Below are positions 30,246 to 37,601 of a stretch of DNA of 41,684 nucleotides, piece after piece. Below the pieces are notes generated by a model that was not told the origin of the DNA, ran no database searches, and was given only the letters and a program-made list of their open reading frames with translations. Numbering within the stretch: the stretch's first letter is position 1; each line of letters opens with the position of its first letter. Both the position numbers and the translations under genes were made by a program. The DNA is from Oscillospiraceae bacterium (lineage in GTDB: Bacteria; Bacillota; Clostridia; Oscillospirales; Oscillospiraceae), in NCBI GenBank assembly GCA_017415775.1, contig JAFQFC010000038.1:1-41684 (forward strand), read 5' to 3'.

Positions 30246-32165
30246 ATGCCTCAAATTCAATGTTTGCCCAGCCATGTGGCTGATTTGATCGCTGCCGGTG
30301 AGGTGGTGGAGCGTCCTGCCAGCGTGGCCAAGGAGCTGCTGGAAAACGCCATCGACGCCGGTGCTACCGCCATCGTGGTGGAGCTGGAGCGGGGCGGCCT
30401 GACCTACCTGCGCATCACCGATAACGGCTGCGGTATCGCTCCCGAGGAGCTGCCCACCGCCTTTTTGCGCCATGCCACCAGCAAGCTGCGCACCGCCGAC
30501 GACCTGGCTGCCATCGGCACGCTGGGCTTCCGTGGTGAAGCTCTGGCCGCCATCTCTGCCGTCAGCCGCATCGATGTCTTTACCCGCCGTAAAGGCGCTG
30601 ACAGCGGCGCCGTGCTCCATCTGGAGGGCGGCGTGCCCGGCGAGGTAACGGAGACCGGCTGCCCCGAGGGCACCACCATCTGTGTCCGTGACCTCTTCTA
30701 TAATACCCCCGCCCGCATGAAGTTTATGAAAAAGGACAGCGCCGAGGGCGCTGCCGTCAGCGGCATCGTCCAGCATCTGGCCCTGAGCCATCCGGACATC
30801 TCCTTCAAGATGATCCGTGACGGCGCCGAGGTGCTGCATACCCCCGGCGACGGCAAGCTGCTCAGCGCCATCTACGCCGCCATGGGTCGGGATTTCGCCA
30901 TGGGCCTGCTGCCCGTGAAGGGCTGCGGCGGCGAGGTAGAGGTGCAGGGCTTTGTCACCAAGCCTCTCCATGGCCACGGCACCCGGGCCCGGCAGGTGTT
31001 CTTTGTCAACGGCCGCTTCGTCAAGTCCCAGCTGCTGCAGGCGGCGCTGGAGGAGGCCTATCGCAACCGCCTGCTGAAGGGGAAGTTCCCCGGCTGCGTG
31101 GTCCATATCACCCTGCCTAAGGATATGGTGGACGTGAATGTCCATCCCGCCAAAACGGTGGTGAAGTTCGTGTCCGATAAGGCGGTGTTCGACGCCTTCT
31201 ACTATACGGTCCGTGATGCGCTGGACGGCGAGAACAAGCCGGAAGCTCCTGCTCCCCGGCAGGAGAGCTTCTATCAGACCATGACGGCCCAGCAGTTCAA
31301 GGAAAAGACTGCCCCCGCCCCCGAGGTCAAAAAGCCGCTGGGCTCCTATACCGCCCGCCCCGCTGCACCGATGAAGCCTGCCATCCCCGCCAAGCCGGCG
31401 GCGCTGGCCTTCCACGATGTGGCTCCGCAGAAGGATCAGCCCTTTACCGCCACTGTCCCCGACCGTTCCGGCCGGGAGATGACCTATCACATCACGCCTC
31501 CCGCTGCCGTGGAGGAGAAGCCAGCCCAGACGGCGGTGGAACTGCCTGCCGAACCTGCGCCCGTCGCCGAACCTGTTCAGCAGCAGCTGGAGGCGCAGGC
31601 CGCTCCCTGGCGTATGGTGGGCGAGGTGCTGCGCACCTATATCATCTGCGAGGACGAGGCCGACAACGTCTGGCTGATCGATAAGCACGCCGCCCACGAG
31701 CGTATCCGTTTCGATGCCCTGAAGGCGGATGATCATCCCCTTATGTCCCAGATGCTGCTGGCGCCCCTGACCGTCACGCTGGCGGCGGAAGAGGCTGCCG
31801 CCGTGCTGGAAAATCTGGAAACGCTGCACCGCTTCGGCTTTGTCTGCGAGGACTTTGGCGACGGCACGGTGCTGGTCCGTGAAGTGCCTGCCGACATCCG
31901 CACCGGCGACGCTGCCTCCACCTTGGAGGAACTGGCCCAAAAGCTGCTGCTGGGCCGCATCGACCCCGAAGGCGTCCGGGACGAGCTGTATCACACCATG
32001 GCCTGCAAGAGCGCCATCAAGGCCGGTATGGTCAGCAACGAAAAAGAGCTGGCCGCACTGGTGGGAAAAGTCCAGTCCGGCGAAATCAAGTACTGCCCCC
32101 ATGGCCGCCCCGTGGCTGTGAAGCTGAGCAAGTACGAGGTCGAAAAAATGTTCAAGCGAGCATAA
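30246..32165 (+). CDS. mutL: DNA mismatch repair endonuclease MutL
   Basis: 639 aa. The N-terminal GHKL ATPase shows ELLENAIDAGA and DNGCGI, then TLGFRGEALAAI. A linker of about 100 residues is rich in Ala and Pro. The C-terminal dimerisation/endonuclease domain has DKHAAHERIRFD (479-490), close to the DQHA(X)2E(X)4E metal motif of nicking MutL proteins (last Glu is Asp here), and the second metal motif CPHGRP (617-622). It therefore belongs to the endonuclease type found where there is no MutH. Ribosome binding site AAAGGAGG. Follows mutS by 29 bases. Confidence 0.96.
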   Translation: MPQIQCLPSHVADLIAAGEVVERPASVAKELLENAIDAGATAIVVELERGGLTYLRITDNGCGIAPEELPTAFLRHATSKLRTADDLAAIGTLGFRGEALAAISAVSRIDVFTRRKGADSGAVLHLEGGVPGEVTETGCPEGTTICVRDLFYNTPARMKFMKKDSAEGAAVSGIVQHLALSHPDISFKMIRDGAEVLHTPGDGKLLSAIYAAMGRDFAMGLLPVKGCGGEVEVQGFVTKPLHGHGTRARQVFFVNGRFVKSQLLQAALEEAYRNRLLKGKFPGCVVHITLPKDMVDVNVHPAKTVVKFVSDKAVFDAFYYTVRDALDGENKPEAPAPRQESFYQTMTAQQFKEKTAPAPEVKKPLGSYTARPAAPMKPAIPAKPAALAFHDVAPQKDQPFTATVPDRSGREMTYHITPPAAVEEKPAQTAVELPAEPAPVAEPVQQQLEAQAAPWRMVGEVLRTYIICEDEADNVWLIDKHAAHERIRFDALKADDHPLMSQMLLAPLTVTLAAEEAAAVLENLETLHRFGFVCEDFGDGTVLVREVPADIRTGDAASTLEELAQKLLLGRIDPEGVRDELYHTMACKSAIKAGMVSNEKELAALVGKVQSGEIKYCPHGRPVAVKLSKYEVEKMFKRA

Positions 32166-32192
32166 CGGCAAAGACGCACAGAAGTTCGGTAG

Positions 32193-32213
32193 GGTGCGCC
32201 GACCCGGCGCACC
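32193..32213. repeat. GC-rich hairpin between mutL and miaA
   Basis: Perfect 9-bp stem (32193-32201 with 32205-32213) with loop ACC and no T-tract. It sits in the largest gap of the operon (74 bases). It could be a REP-like unit or an RNA processing/stability element. Confidence 0.6.
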
Positions 32214-32239
32214 GTCCCAATGGAAAGAGGAGTAGAAGC

Positions 32240-33184
32240 ATGCCCCCTAAGATCGTCTGCGTGGTGGGTCCCACCGCTTCGGGAAAAACGAAAATGGGCG
32301 TCGCCATCGCCAAGCGCTTCGGCGGCGAGGTGGTCAGCGTGGATTCCATGCAGATCTACCGTGGCATGACCATCGGCACCGCTGCGCCTGTGCCGGAAGA
32401 GATGGAGGGCATCCCCCACCATATGATCGCCGTGGCCGACCCGGCCGAAAGCTGGTCGGTAGCCCGGTTCGTGGCGGCGGCAGACGACTGCGTGCAGGAT
32501 ATCCTGCGCCGGGGAAAGCTGCCGGTGCTGGTGGGCGGCACGGGCCTGTATCTGGACGCACTGGTGCGGGGCAACAGCTTCGCCGAAGGCTGCGCCGGTA
32601 CGAAGGTGCGTGAAGCGCTGCAAAAGCGCATGGAAGCGGAGGGTGCCGCTGCGCTGCTGGAAGAGCTGCGTTCCATCGACCCCGAAGCAGCCGAAAGACT
32701 CCATTTGAAAGACGAAAAGCGGATCCTGCGGGCTTTGGAAGTCTGGCAGGAGACAGGAAAGACCATTACCCAGCATAACCGGGAGACCCAGCTGCTGCCG
32801 CCCAAATACGAGGCGGTGTATATCGGCCTTGACTTTGAAAACCGTGACGACCTGCGTGAGCGCATCGACCGCCGTGTGGACCTCATGGTGGAGCAGGGCC
32901 TTTTGCAGGAGGTCCGGGATCTGCTCTCTTCCGGCATTCCCCGTACCGCCACAGCGCTGCAGGCCATCGGCTACAAGCAGTTCCTGGCGGTGGAAGAGGG
33001 CCGGATCACGGCGGCTGAAGCGGTGGAAGAGGTCAAGCTCCGCTCCCGCCAGTATGCCAAGCGGCAGCTGACCTGGCTGCGCCGCAATGAGGCCATCCAT
33101 TGGATTCGCTGGGAAAAAGTGCCCGATTTCCAATCGGCTCTCCAAAAAGCGACAGAAATCCTCACCGCTCTGGGATTATCCTAA
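32240..33184 (+). CDS. miaA: tRNA dimethylallyltransferase MiaA
   Basis: 314 aa. It transfers the dimethylallyl group from DMAPP to A37 of tRNAs reading codons that start with U, giving i6A, the substrate of MiaB. The P-loop GPTASGKT is at residues 10-17. The DMAPP/tRNA-site block is VVSVDSMQIYRGMTIGTA, followed by HHMIAVADP and VLVGGTGLYLDALV. TRxYAKRQLTWLRR-like sequence (SRQYAKRQLTWLRRNE) ends the core. It follows mutL in the same operon, as in many Clostridia and Proteobacteria, and precedes hfq. Confidence 0.97.
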   Translation: MPPKIVCVVGPTASGKTKMGVAIAKRFGGEVVSVDSMQIYRGMTIGTAAPVPEEMEGIPHHMIAVADPAESWSVARFVAAADDCVQDILRRGKLPVLVGGTGLYLDALVRGNSFAEGCAGTKVREALQKRMEAEGAAALLEELRSIDPEAAERLHLKDEKRILRALEVWQETGKTITQHNRETQLLPPKYEAVYIGLDFENRDDLRERIDRRVDLMVEQGLLQEVRDLLSSGIPRTATALQAIGYKQFLAVEEGRITAAEAVEEVKLRSRQYAKRQLTWLRRNEAIHWIRWEKVPDFQSALQKATEILTALGLS

Positions 33185-33190
33185 TCCCAG

Positions 33191-33218
33191 GCGGACGAGC
33201 TGTTTCCATATCGTCCGC
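33191..33218 (+). other. Hairpin in hfq leader
   Basis: Arms GCGGACGA (33191-33198) and TCGTCCGC (33211-33218), 12-base loop, no T-tract. It begins 7 bases after the miaA stop. It may affect mRNA processing or hfq translation. Confidence 0.55.
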
Positions 33219-33242
33219 AAATAGACAAAAGGAGCAGACGAT

Positions 33243-33476
33243 ATGCAGACAAAATCCAATTTGCAGGAAATTTTCCTGACCCGTGCCCGCAAGCAGAGCG
33301 TGGCCGTCACCGTGTTTCTGGTCAACGGCTTCCAGCTGCGGGGCACCGTGACCGGCTTTGACAACTTTACTGTGGTGCTGGACACCGACGGTAAGCAGCA
33401 GGTCATCTACAAACACGCCATTTCTACCATTGTGCCGCAGCGCGCCCTCTCTTTGCAGGAGCAGGAAGGGCCGTAA
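33243..33476 (+). CDS. hfq: RNA chaperone Hfq
   Basis: 77 aa, short Gram-positive type without a long C-terminal tail. Hfq forms a hexameric ring that binds U-rich sRNA ends and A-rich sequences. The Sm1 motif spans [19 protein letters not shown] (28-46), and the Sm2 motif has IYKHAIS with Tyr56, Lys57 and His58 of the proximal face. Gln8 is kept. An AAAGGAG ribosome binding site precedes ATG 33243. It lies 58 bases after miaA, a widely conserved pairing. No sRNA was recognised in the window. Confidence 0.96.
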   Translation: MQTKSNLQEIFLTRARKQSVAVTVFLVNGFQLRGTVTGFDNFTVVLDTDGKQQVIYKHAISTIVPQRALSLQEQEGP

Positions 33477-33506
33477 GCGTCGTATTGCTGCCGAGAGGAG
33501 CTGCCT

Positions 33507-34718
33507 ATGAAACAATCCACCCCCATCTTCAAGATCCTGGCCGCCTGTGTGCTGTCGGGTGTGCTGCTGGTTCTGGGTATCCAGATCTGGCAGACCGCCT
33601 CCGACCCCACCGCTGTGGCCCGGGTATATAAAGCCAAGACGGAAGAGACCATCGCTGCCGACGGCTGGGTCATCCGCTGGGAAGAGTGCTTCCATACCAA
33701 CGGCGGCACGCTGATCCACCAGTGCGGCGAAGGGGAGAAGGTGGGCGCCAACCAGACGCTGGCCACCGCCTACAGCAGCATGGGCGCTCTGGAAACGGTG
33801 AAAGAGATCGAAGAGAAGCAGCTGCAGCTGCAGCAGCTGGAATATGCGCTGGAATCCTACCTGGATCCCGATGCCGCCATGAAGCTGGATGAGACCATTA
33901 CGGAAAACCTGCGCACCTTGCGCAGTGAGCTGAGTCGTGGCGACTATTCCTCCGCTGCCGAGAATATTTCCGAGCTGAAGGGCAACATCCTCAAGCGCAG
34001 CCACACGTATACCACCGGCCCTGAGATCCAGGCCGAGATCAGCAAGGTGCAGAAGGAGCTTTCCTCTCTGCGCAGCTCCCTTTCCGGCGTTACGCCGATC
34101 CGGGCCTCCCGTCCGGGTACGTATTCCGCCGTCTGTGACGGCTATGAAGAAGTGCTGACCCTCGATTTTCTGAAAGATCTGACCCCCTCCAAGATGGCTT
34201 CCGTTTCCGACGGCGGCCAGACGGGCAACGTGGGCAAGCTGATCTACGGTGACACATGGTACTACGCTTTCACGCTGAGCGAAGCCGATGCCCAGCGCCT
34301 GCTGGACGGCGGGGCCCCGGTGCTGCGCTTTGCCAAGGGCTTGGAGCGGGATGTGACGGTGAAGATCGTCTCCGTCAGCCCGGTGGAGGACGGCGAGCGG
34401 GCCATCGTGGTCTCCTGTGACCGGTATCTGGCCCAGATCACCCAGCTGCGCCGTCAGACGGCGTCGCTGCTGCTGGACAGCTACGAAGGATTGCGGATCC
34501 CCGCCAACGCCCTGCGCCTGAATGAGGAAGGCCGGAGCGGCGTTTACTGCATGGTGGGCATGTTTGCCCGCTTCAAGGCGGTGGATGTGGTGTATCAGGG
34601 CGACGGCTATACGCTGGTCCGTGCGGCGGAAGATGCCACCGGCAGCCGGATCCTGCGCCCCGGTGACGAGGTAATTATCAGCGCCGGCGAGCTGTACGAC
34701 GGCAAAGTGATGCAGTAA
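33507..34718 (+). CDS. HlyD-like membrane-anchored protein
   Basis: 403 aa. One N-terminal membrane segment (about 9-28) is followed by an extracytoplasmic part. It contains a biotinyl-lipoyl-like turn (GGTLIHQCGEGEKVGANQTLAT), a helical hairpin with coiled-coil character (about 90-205, EIEEKQLQLQQLEYALESYL onwards), and a beta-barrel-like end (RIPANALRLNEEGRSGVYCMVG). This is the pattern of HlyD/RND-type adaptor proteins, but no transporter gene is adjacent. In Clostridia similar proteins are found next to yggS and sepF, so a link to the cell envelope or division is plausible but not shown. It lies 30 bases after hfq, with GAGAGGAG as ribosome binding site. Confidence 0.82.
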   Translation: MKQSTPIFKILAACVLSGVLLVLGIQIWQTASDPTAVARVYKAKTEETIAADGWVIRWEECFHTNGGTLIHQCGEGEKVGANQTLATAYSSMGALETVKEIEEKQLQLQQLEYALESYLDPDAAMKLDETITENLRTLRSELSRGDYSSAAENISELKGNILKRSHTYTTGPEIQAEISKVQKELSSLRSSLSGVTPIRASRPGTYSAVCDGYEEVLTLDFLKDLTPSKMASVSDGGQTGNVGKLIYGDTWYYAFTLSEADAQRLLDGGAPVLRFAKGLERDVTVKIVSVSPVEDGERAIVVSCDRYLAQITQLRRQTASLLLDSYEGLRIPANALRLNEEGRSGVYCMVGMFARFKAVDVVYQGDGYTLVRAAEDATGSRILRPGDEVIISAGELYDGKVMQ

Positions 34719-34749
34719 CAACGGCCGAAAGAGAAAGAGAGGATACGAC

Positions 34750-35445
34750 ATGTCTATTGCAGAAAACATTGCAGCCATCCGTGCCCGCATTGATGCTGCT
34801 GCCCGGGAGGTCGGCCGCAGCGGTGACGATATTATTCTGGTGGGTGCCAGCAAGATGAACGATGCCGCAGCCTGCCGTGAGGCCATTGCCGCCGGCATTG
34901 ATGTGCTGGGCGAAAACCGTGTGCAGGAGATGACGGCGAAGCTCGCCGACAACGCCTACGAGGGCGCACCCCTTCACTTTATCGGCCACCTGCAGCGCAA
35001 CAAGGTGCGTCAGGTGGTGGGAAAGGTGGACCTGATCCAGTCCGTGGGCAGTGAAGCGCTGCTGCTGGAGATCGAAAAGGAAGCCGCCAAGCAGTCCATC
35101 GTGCAGGACATCCTGCTGGAGGTGAACATCGGCGACGAAGAGGCCAAAAGCGGCTTTGCCGCCGAAGCGCTGGCTGAGGCTGCGGCGCTGGCCAGGACGC
35201 TGCCCCATGTCCGTGTCCGGGGCGTGATGACCATTCCCCCCGCAGATGCCACACGGGAAGAAAATATGGTGTATTTGCGCAAAGTTCAGGCACTATATGT
35301 TGACATCAACGAAAAATTGTACGATAATAAACTGGAATATATCTCGATGGGTATGAGCGGAGATTTCGAGGACGCCATCCGGGCCGGCAGCAACATGGTC
35401 CGTGTGGGTACTGCGATCTTCGGCCAGCGATATTATGCCAAATAA
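34750..35445 (+). CDS. YggS family PLP-binding protein
   Basis: 231 aa, alanine-racemase-like TIM barrel that binds pyridoxal 5'-phosphate. The PLP lysine is Lys35 in LVGASKMN; GENRVQEM, HFIGHLQRNK and the end motif ISMGMSGDFEDAIRAGSNMVRVGTAIFG are hallmarks. Relatives (YggS, YlmE, PLPBP) keep PLP balanced in the cell and have no clear enzyme activity. It sits in front of sepF as ylmE does in B. subtilis, and starts 31 bases after the HlyD-like gene. Confidence 0.95.
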   Translation: MSIAENIAAIRARIDAAAREVGRSGDDIILVGASKMNDAAACREAIAAGIDVLGENRVQEMTAKLADNAYEGAPLHFIGHLQRNKVRQVVGKVDLIQSVGSEALLLEIEKEAAKQSIVQDILLEVNIGDEEAKSGFAAEALAEAAALARTLPHVRVRGVMTIPPADATREENMVYLRKVQALYVDINEKLYDNKLEYISMGMSGDFEDAIRAGSNMVRVGTAIFGQRYYAK

Positions 35446-35463
35446 AGCGGGAGGTCGAAATAT

Positions 35464-35916
35464 ATGAGCCTGTTCGATGAATTCAAGAAGATCATTCACC
35501 CCTACGACGACGAAGATGACTACGATGAAGATCTGCCCGAGCCCCGTGCCCGGGAGACTGCACCCACCTACTTTGATGATCGCCGCGAGGAGCGCCGTGC
35601 CGAGGACCGCCGCAACAAGGTGGTGAACATCCACGCCACCACCCAGCTGAAGGTGGTGCTGGTGAAGCCTGAGCGCTTTGAAAACGCCTCGGAGATCGCC
35701 GACCATCTGCGGGAAAAGCGCACCGTGGTGCTGAATCTGGAATCCACCAATAAGGACATTGCCCGCCGTCTGGTGGACTTCCTGTCCGGCGTGGCCTATG
35801 CCGGTGACGGCAAGATCAAGAAGGTGGCTGCCAACACCTATATCATCACCCCCTACAGCGTGGACCTGATGGGCGACCTGATCGACGAGTTGGAAAGCAG
35901 CGGTCTGTATCTGTAA
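35464..35916 (+). CDS. sepF: Cell division protein SepF
   Basis: 150 aa. SepF anchors FtsZ to the membrane and shapes the septum in Firmicutes and Actinobacteria. The N-terminal MSLFDEFKKII is the amphipathic membrane helix. An acidic linker (about residues 13-50) follows. The C-terminal SepF domain (62-148) includes VVLVKPERFENASEIADHL, the VVLNLESTNKDIARRLVDFLSG core and the ITPYSVDLMGD end. It starts 18 bases after yggS. The order yggS-sepF-divIVA is the classical ylm division cluster of Gram-positives. Confidence 0.96.
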   Translation: MSLFDEFKKIIHPYDDEDDYDEDLPEPRARETAPTYFDDRREERRAEDRRNKVVNIHATTQLKVVLVKPERFENASEIADHLREKRTVVLNLESTNKDIARRLVDFLSGVAYAGDGKIKKVAANTYIITPYSVDLMGDLIDELESSGLYL

Positions 35917-35940
35917 AGAAAAGAAAGCGGAGGGATATAC

Positions 35941-36627
35941 ATGTTTACACCCCAGGAAGTTTCCGAGAAAGTATTCCCCAGATCCTCCTTCGGCGGCTAT
36001 CAGATGTCCGCTGTGGATGAGTTTCTGGACAGCCTGACGGAGGATTATTCCTCCCTGTATAAGGAAAACGCCACCCTGAAGGCCAAGCTGAAAGTGCTGG
36101 CTGAGAAGATCGAAGAGTACCGTGCCACCGAGGATGCCATGCGCTCCACCCTGCTGACTGCGCAGCGTATGGGCGCCCAGATGGTGGAAGAAGCCCAGAG
36201 CGAGAAGGAGCGTATTCTGACCGAGGCCCGTGCTTCTGCCGCCGACGAAGTGGCTCGCCTGAGCGAAGAAACGGCTCTGGCCCGGCAGAAACTGGCCATG
36301 GCACAGGAAGAGCTGGCTGCCTTTGTACAGCGCAGCAAGGAGCTGTGTGTCCGTCAGGTGGAGTTCCTGACCCAGCTGCCCGAAGTGCAGCTGGCTGTCG
36401 CCGAGGAAGCTCCTGCGGCGGAGGAAAGCAGCGAGGACGACACCGTCCGCATCATCGAAGAAGGGATCGTAAGCAGCTTCGCTGCCGAGGAAGAGCAGCC
36501 CGCCGCCTCTGCGGAGGAAGCTCCCGCCGAGACTCCTGTGGTGGCGGAGGAGGAATCGTTTGCCGATGATTTCCGCCTGGATCTGGAAGGCCTGAAGTTC
36601 GGCCGCAATTACCCCACCGAATCCTGA
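35941..36627 (+). CDS. divIVA: DivIVA domain protein
   Basis: 228 aa. The N-terminal DivIVA motif (FTPQEVSEKVFPRSSFGGYQMSAVDEFLD region, residues 2-32) binds curved membrane at poles and septa. A long coiled coil follows (about 35-140). The C-terminal 80 residues are acidic and rich in Ala, Glu and Pro, probably disordered. DivIVA proteins recruit division and cell-wall factors. It is last in the operon, 24 bases after sepF (GGAGGG ribosome binding site), and a strong terminator follows at once. Confidence 0.92.
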   Translation: MFTPQEVSEKVFPRSSFGGYQMSAVDEFLDSLTEDYSSLYKENATLKAKLKVLAEKIEEYRATEDAMRSTLLTAQRMGAQMVEEAQSEKERILTEARASAADEVARLSEETALARQKLAMAQEELAAFVQRSKELCVRQVEFLTQLPEVQLAVAEEAPAAEESSEDDTVRIIEEGIVSSFAAEEEQPAASAEEAPAETPVVAEEESFADDFRLDLEGLKFGRNYPTES

Positions 36628-36630
36628 ATC

Positions 36631-36659
36631 AAAAAAGCGGCTCATTGAGCCGCTTTTTT
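36631..36659 (+). terminator. Terminator of the miaB-divIVA operon
   Basis: Perfect 13-bp stem (36631-36643 with 36647-36659), loop ATT, six A and six T at the ends, 3 bases after the divIVA stop. Confidence 0.93.
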
Positions 36660-36680
36660 CCCGAAAAGGAGTATTTTCCC

Positions 36681-37559
36681 ATGAATAAACCCATTATCGC
36701 TCTGTTGTACGACTTTGATAAGACCCTCTGCACCCAGGATATGCAGAACTACGCATTTATCCCTTCTCTGGGCATGAAGCCGGCGGAATTCTGGCAGGAG
36801 GCCAACACCTTCGGCTGGCGGGAGCATATGGACGGCATTCTGGCCTACATGTACACCATGCTGCGCAAGAGCCGGGAGAAGGGCCTGTCCATCACCCGTG
36901 AGCAGCTGGTGGAAATGGGCCGCTCCATCGTCCTTTTCCCCGGCGTGCAGGAGTGGTTCCGCCGCATCAACGAGTTCGGCCGCACCCAGGGTGTGGAGAT
37001 CGAGCATTACATCCTTTCCTCCGGCCTGCGGGAGATCATCGAAGGCTCCGGCATCAGCCATGAGTTCAAGGAGATCTACGCCAGCGAATTCTACTATGAC
37101 GAGACCGGCACCCCTGTCTGGCCCAAGCTGGATGTCAACTTTACCGCCAAGACCCAGTTCGTCTATCGTATCAACAAGGGTGTGCTGGACGTGGCCAATG
37201 ACCGGGACCTGAATGCCTCCATGCCCGACGACAGCAAGCGTGTGCCGTTTACCAATATGATCTACGTGGGCGACGGCCTTTCCGACGTGCCCTGCATGAA
37301 GATGATGCGTTCCTACGGCGGCCAGGCCATCGCCGTCTACCAGCCGGAGAGCCGCACTGCGGTGGAAGAGCTGCTGCAGAAGGGCCGTGTGGACTTTATT
37401 TTCCCCGCCGACTACCGGGAAGGCACCGGGTTGGATACCACGGTGAAAAACATCATCCGCAAGATGGCGGTGACAGACCTGCTGGCCGAGGAGCACGCCG
37501 GCCAGATGAGCCAGATCGGCAAGGGCGACCTGCCGTATCAGGCCAGCCTGTTTGAATGA
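36681..37559 (+). CDS. HAD family hydrolase (phosphatase-like)
   Basis: 292 aa. Motif I is YDFDKTL with nucleophile Asp11 and acid Asp13. A helical cap follows (about residues 20-90). Motif II is SSG in HYILSSGLREII, and motif IV is YVGDGLSDVPCM with the Mg2+-binding Asp residues. The nearest relatives by pattern are phosphoserine phosphatase-like HAD proteins (DxDKTxT), but the substrate is unknown. I chose ATG 36681, 9 bases after AAAGGAG; the frame opens earlier, inside the divIVA terminator, which is not credible. No promoter is evident in the 50 bases between, so some read-through from the operon may feed it. Confidence 0.88.
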   Translation: MNKPIIALLYDFDKTLCTQDMQNYAFIPSLGMKPAEFWQEANTFGWREHMDGILAYMYTMLRKSREKGLSITREQLVEMGRSIVLFPGVQEWFRRINEFGRTQGVEIEHYILSSGLREIIEGSGISHEFKEIYASEFYYDETGTPVWPKLDVNFTAKTQFVYRINKGVLDVANDRDLNASMPDDSKRVPFTNMIYVGDGLSDVPCMKMMRSYGGQAIAVYQPESRTAVEELLQKGRVDFIFPADYREGTGLDTTVKNIIRKMAVTDLLAEEHAGQMSQIGKGDLPYQASLFE

Positions 37560-37601
37560 AACAAAAAAAGAACTGACCGCAAGGTCAGTTCTTTTTTTGT
37601 T
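37560..37601. terminator. Bidirectional terminator between HAD and M23 genes
   Basis: Perfect 19-bp stem (37560-37578 with 37583-37601), loop GCAA, with runs of seven A and seven T. It overlaps the stop codon of the leftward gene. Confidence 0.95.

Noticed and set aside
32181-32239. Separate transcription start for miaA
   Set aside because: No -35/-10 pair is seen, and the hairpin there has no U-tract, so the operon appears to continue.
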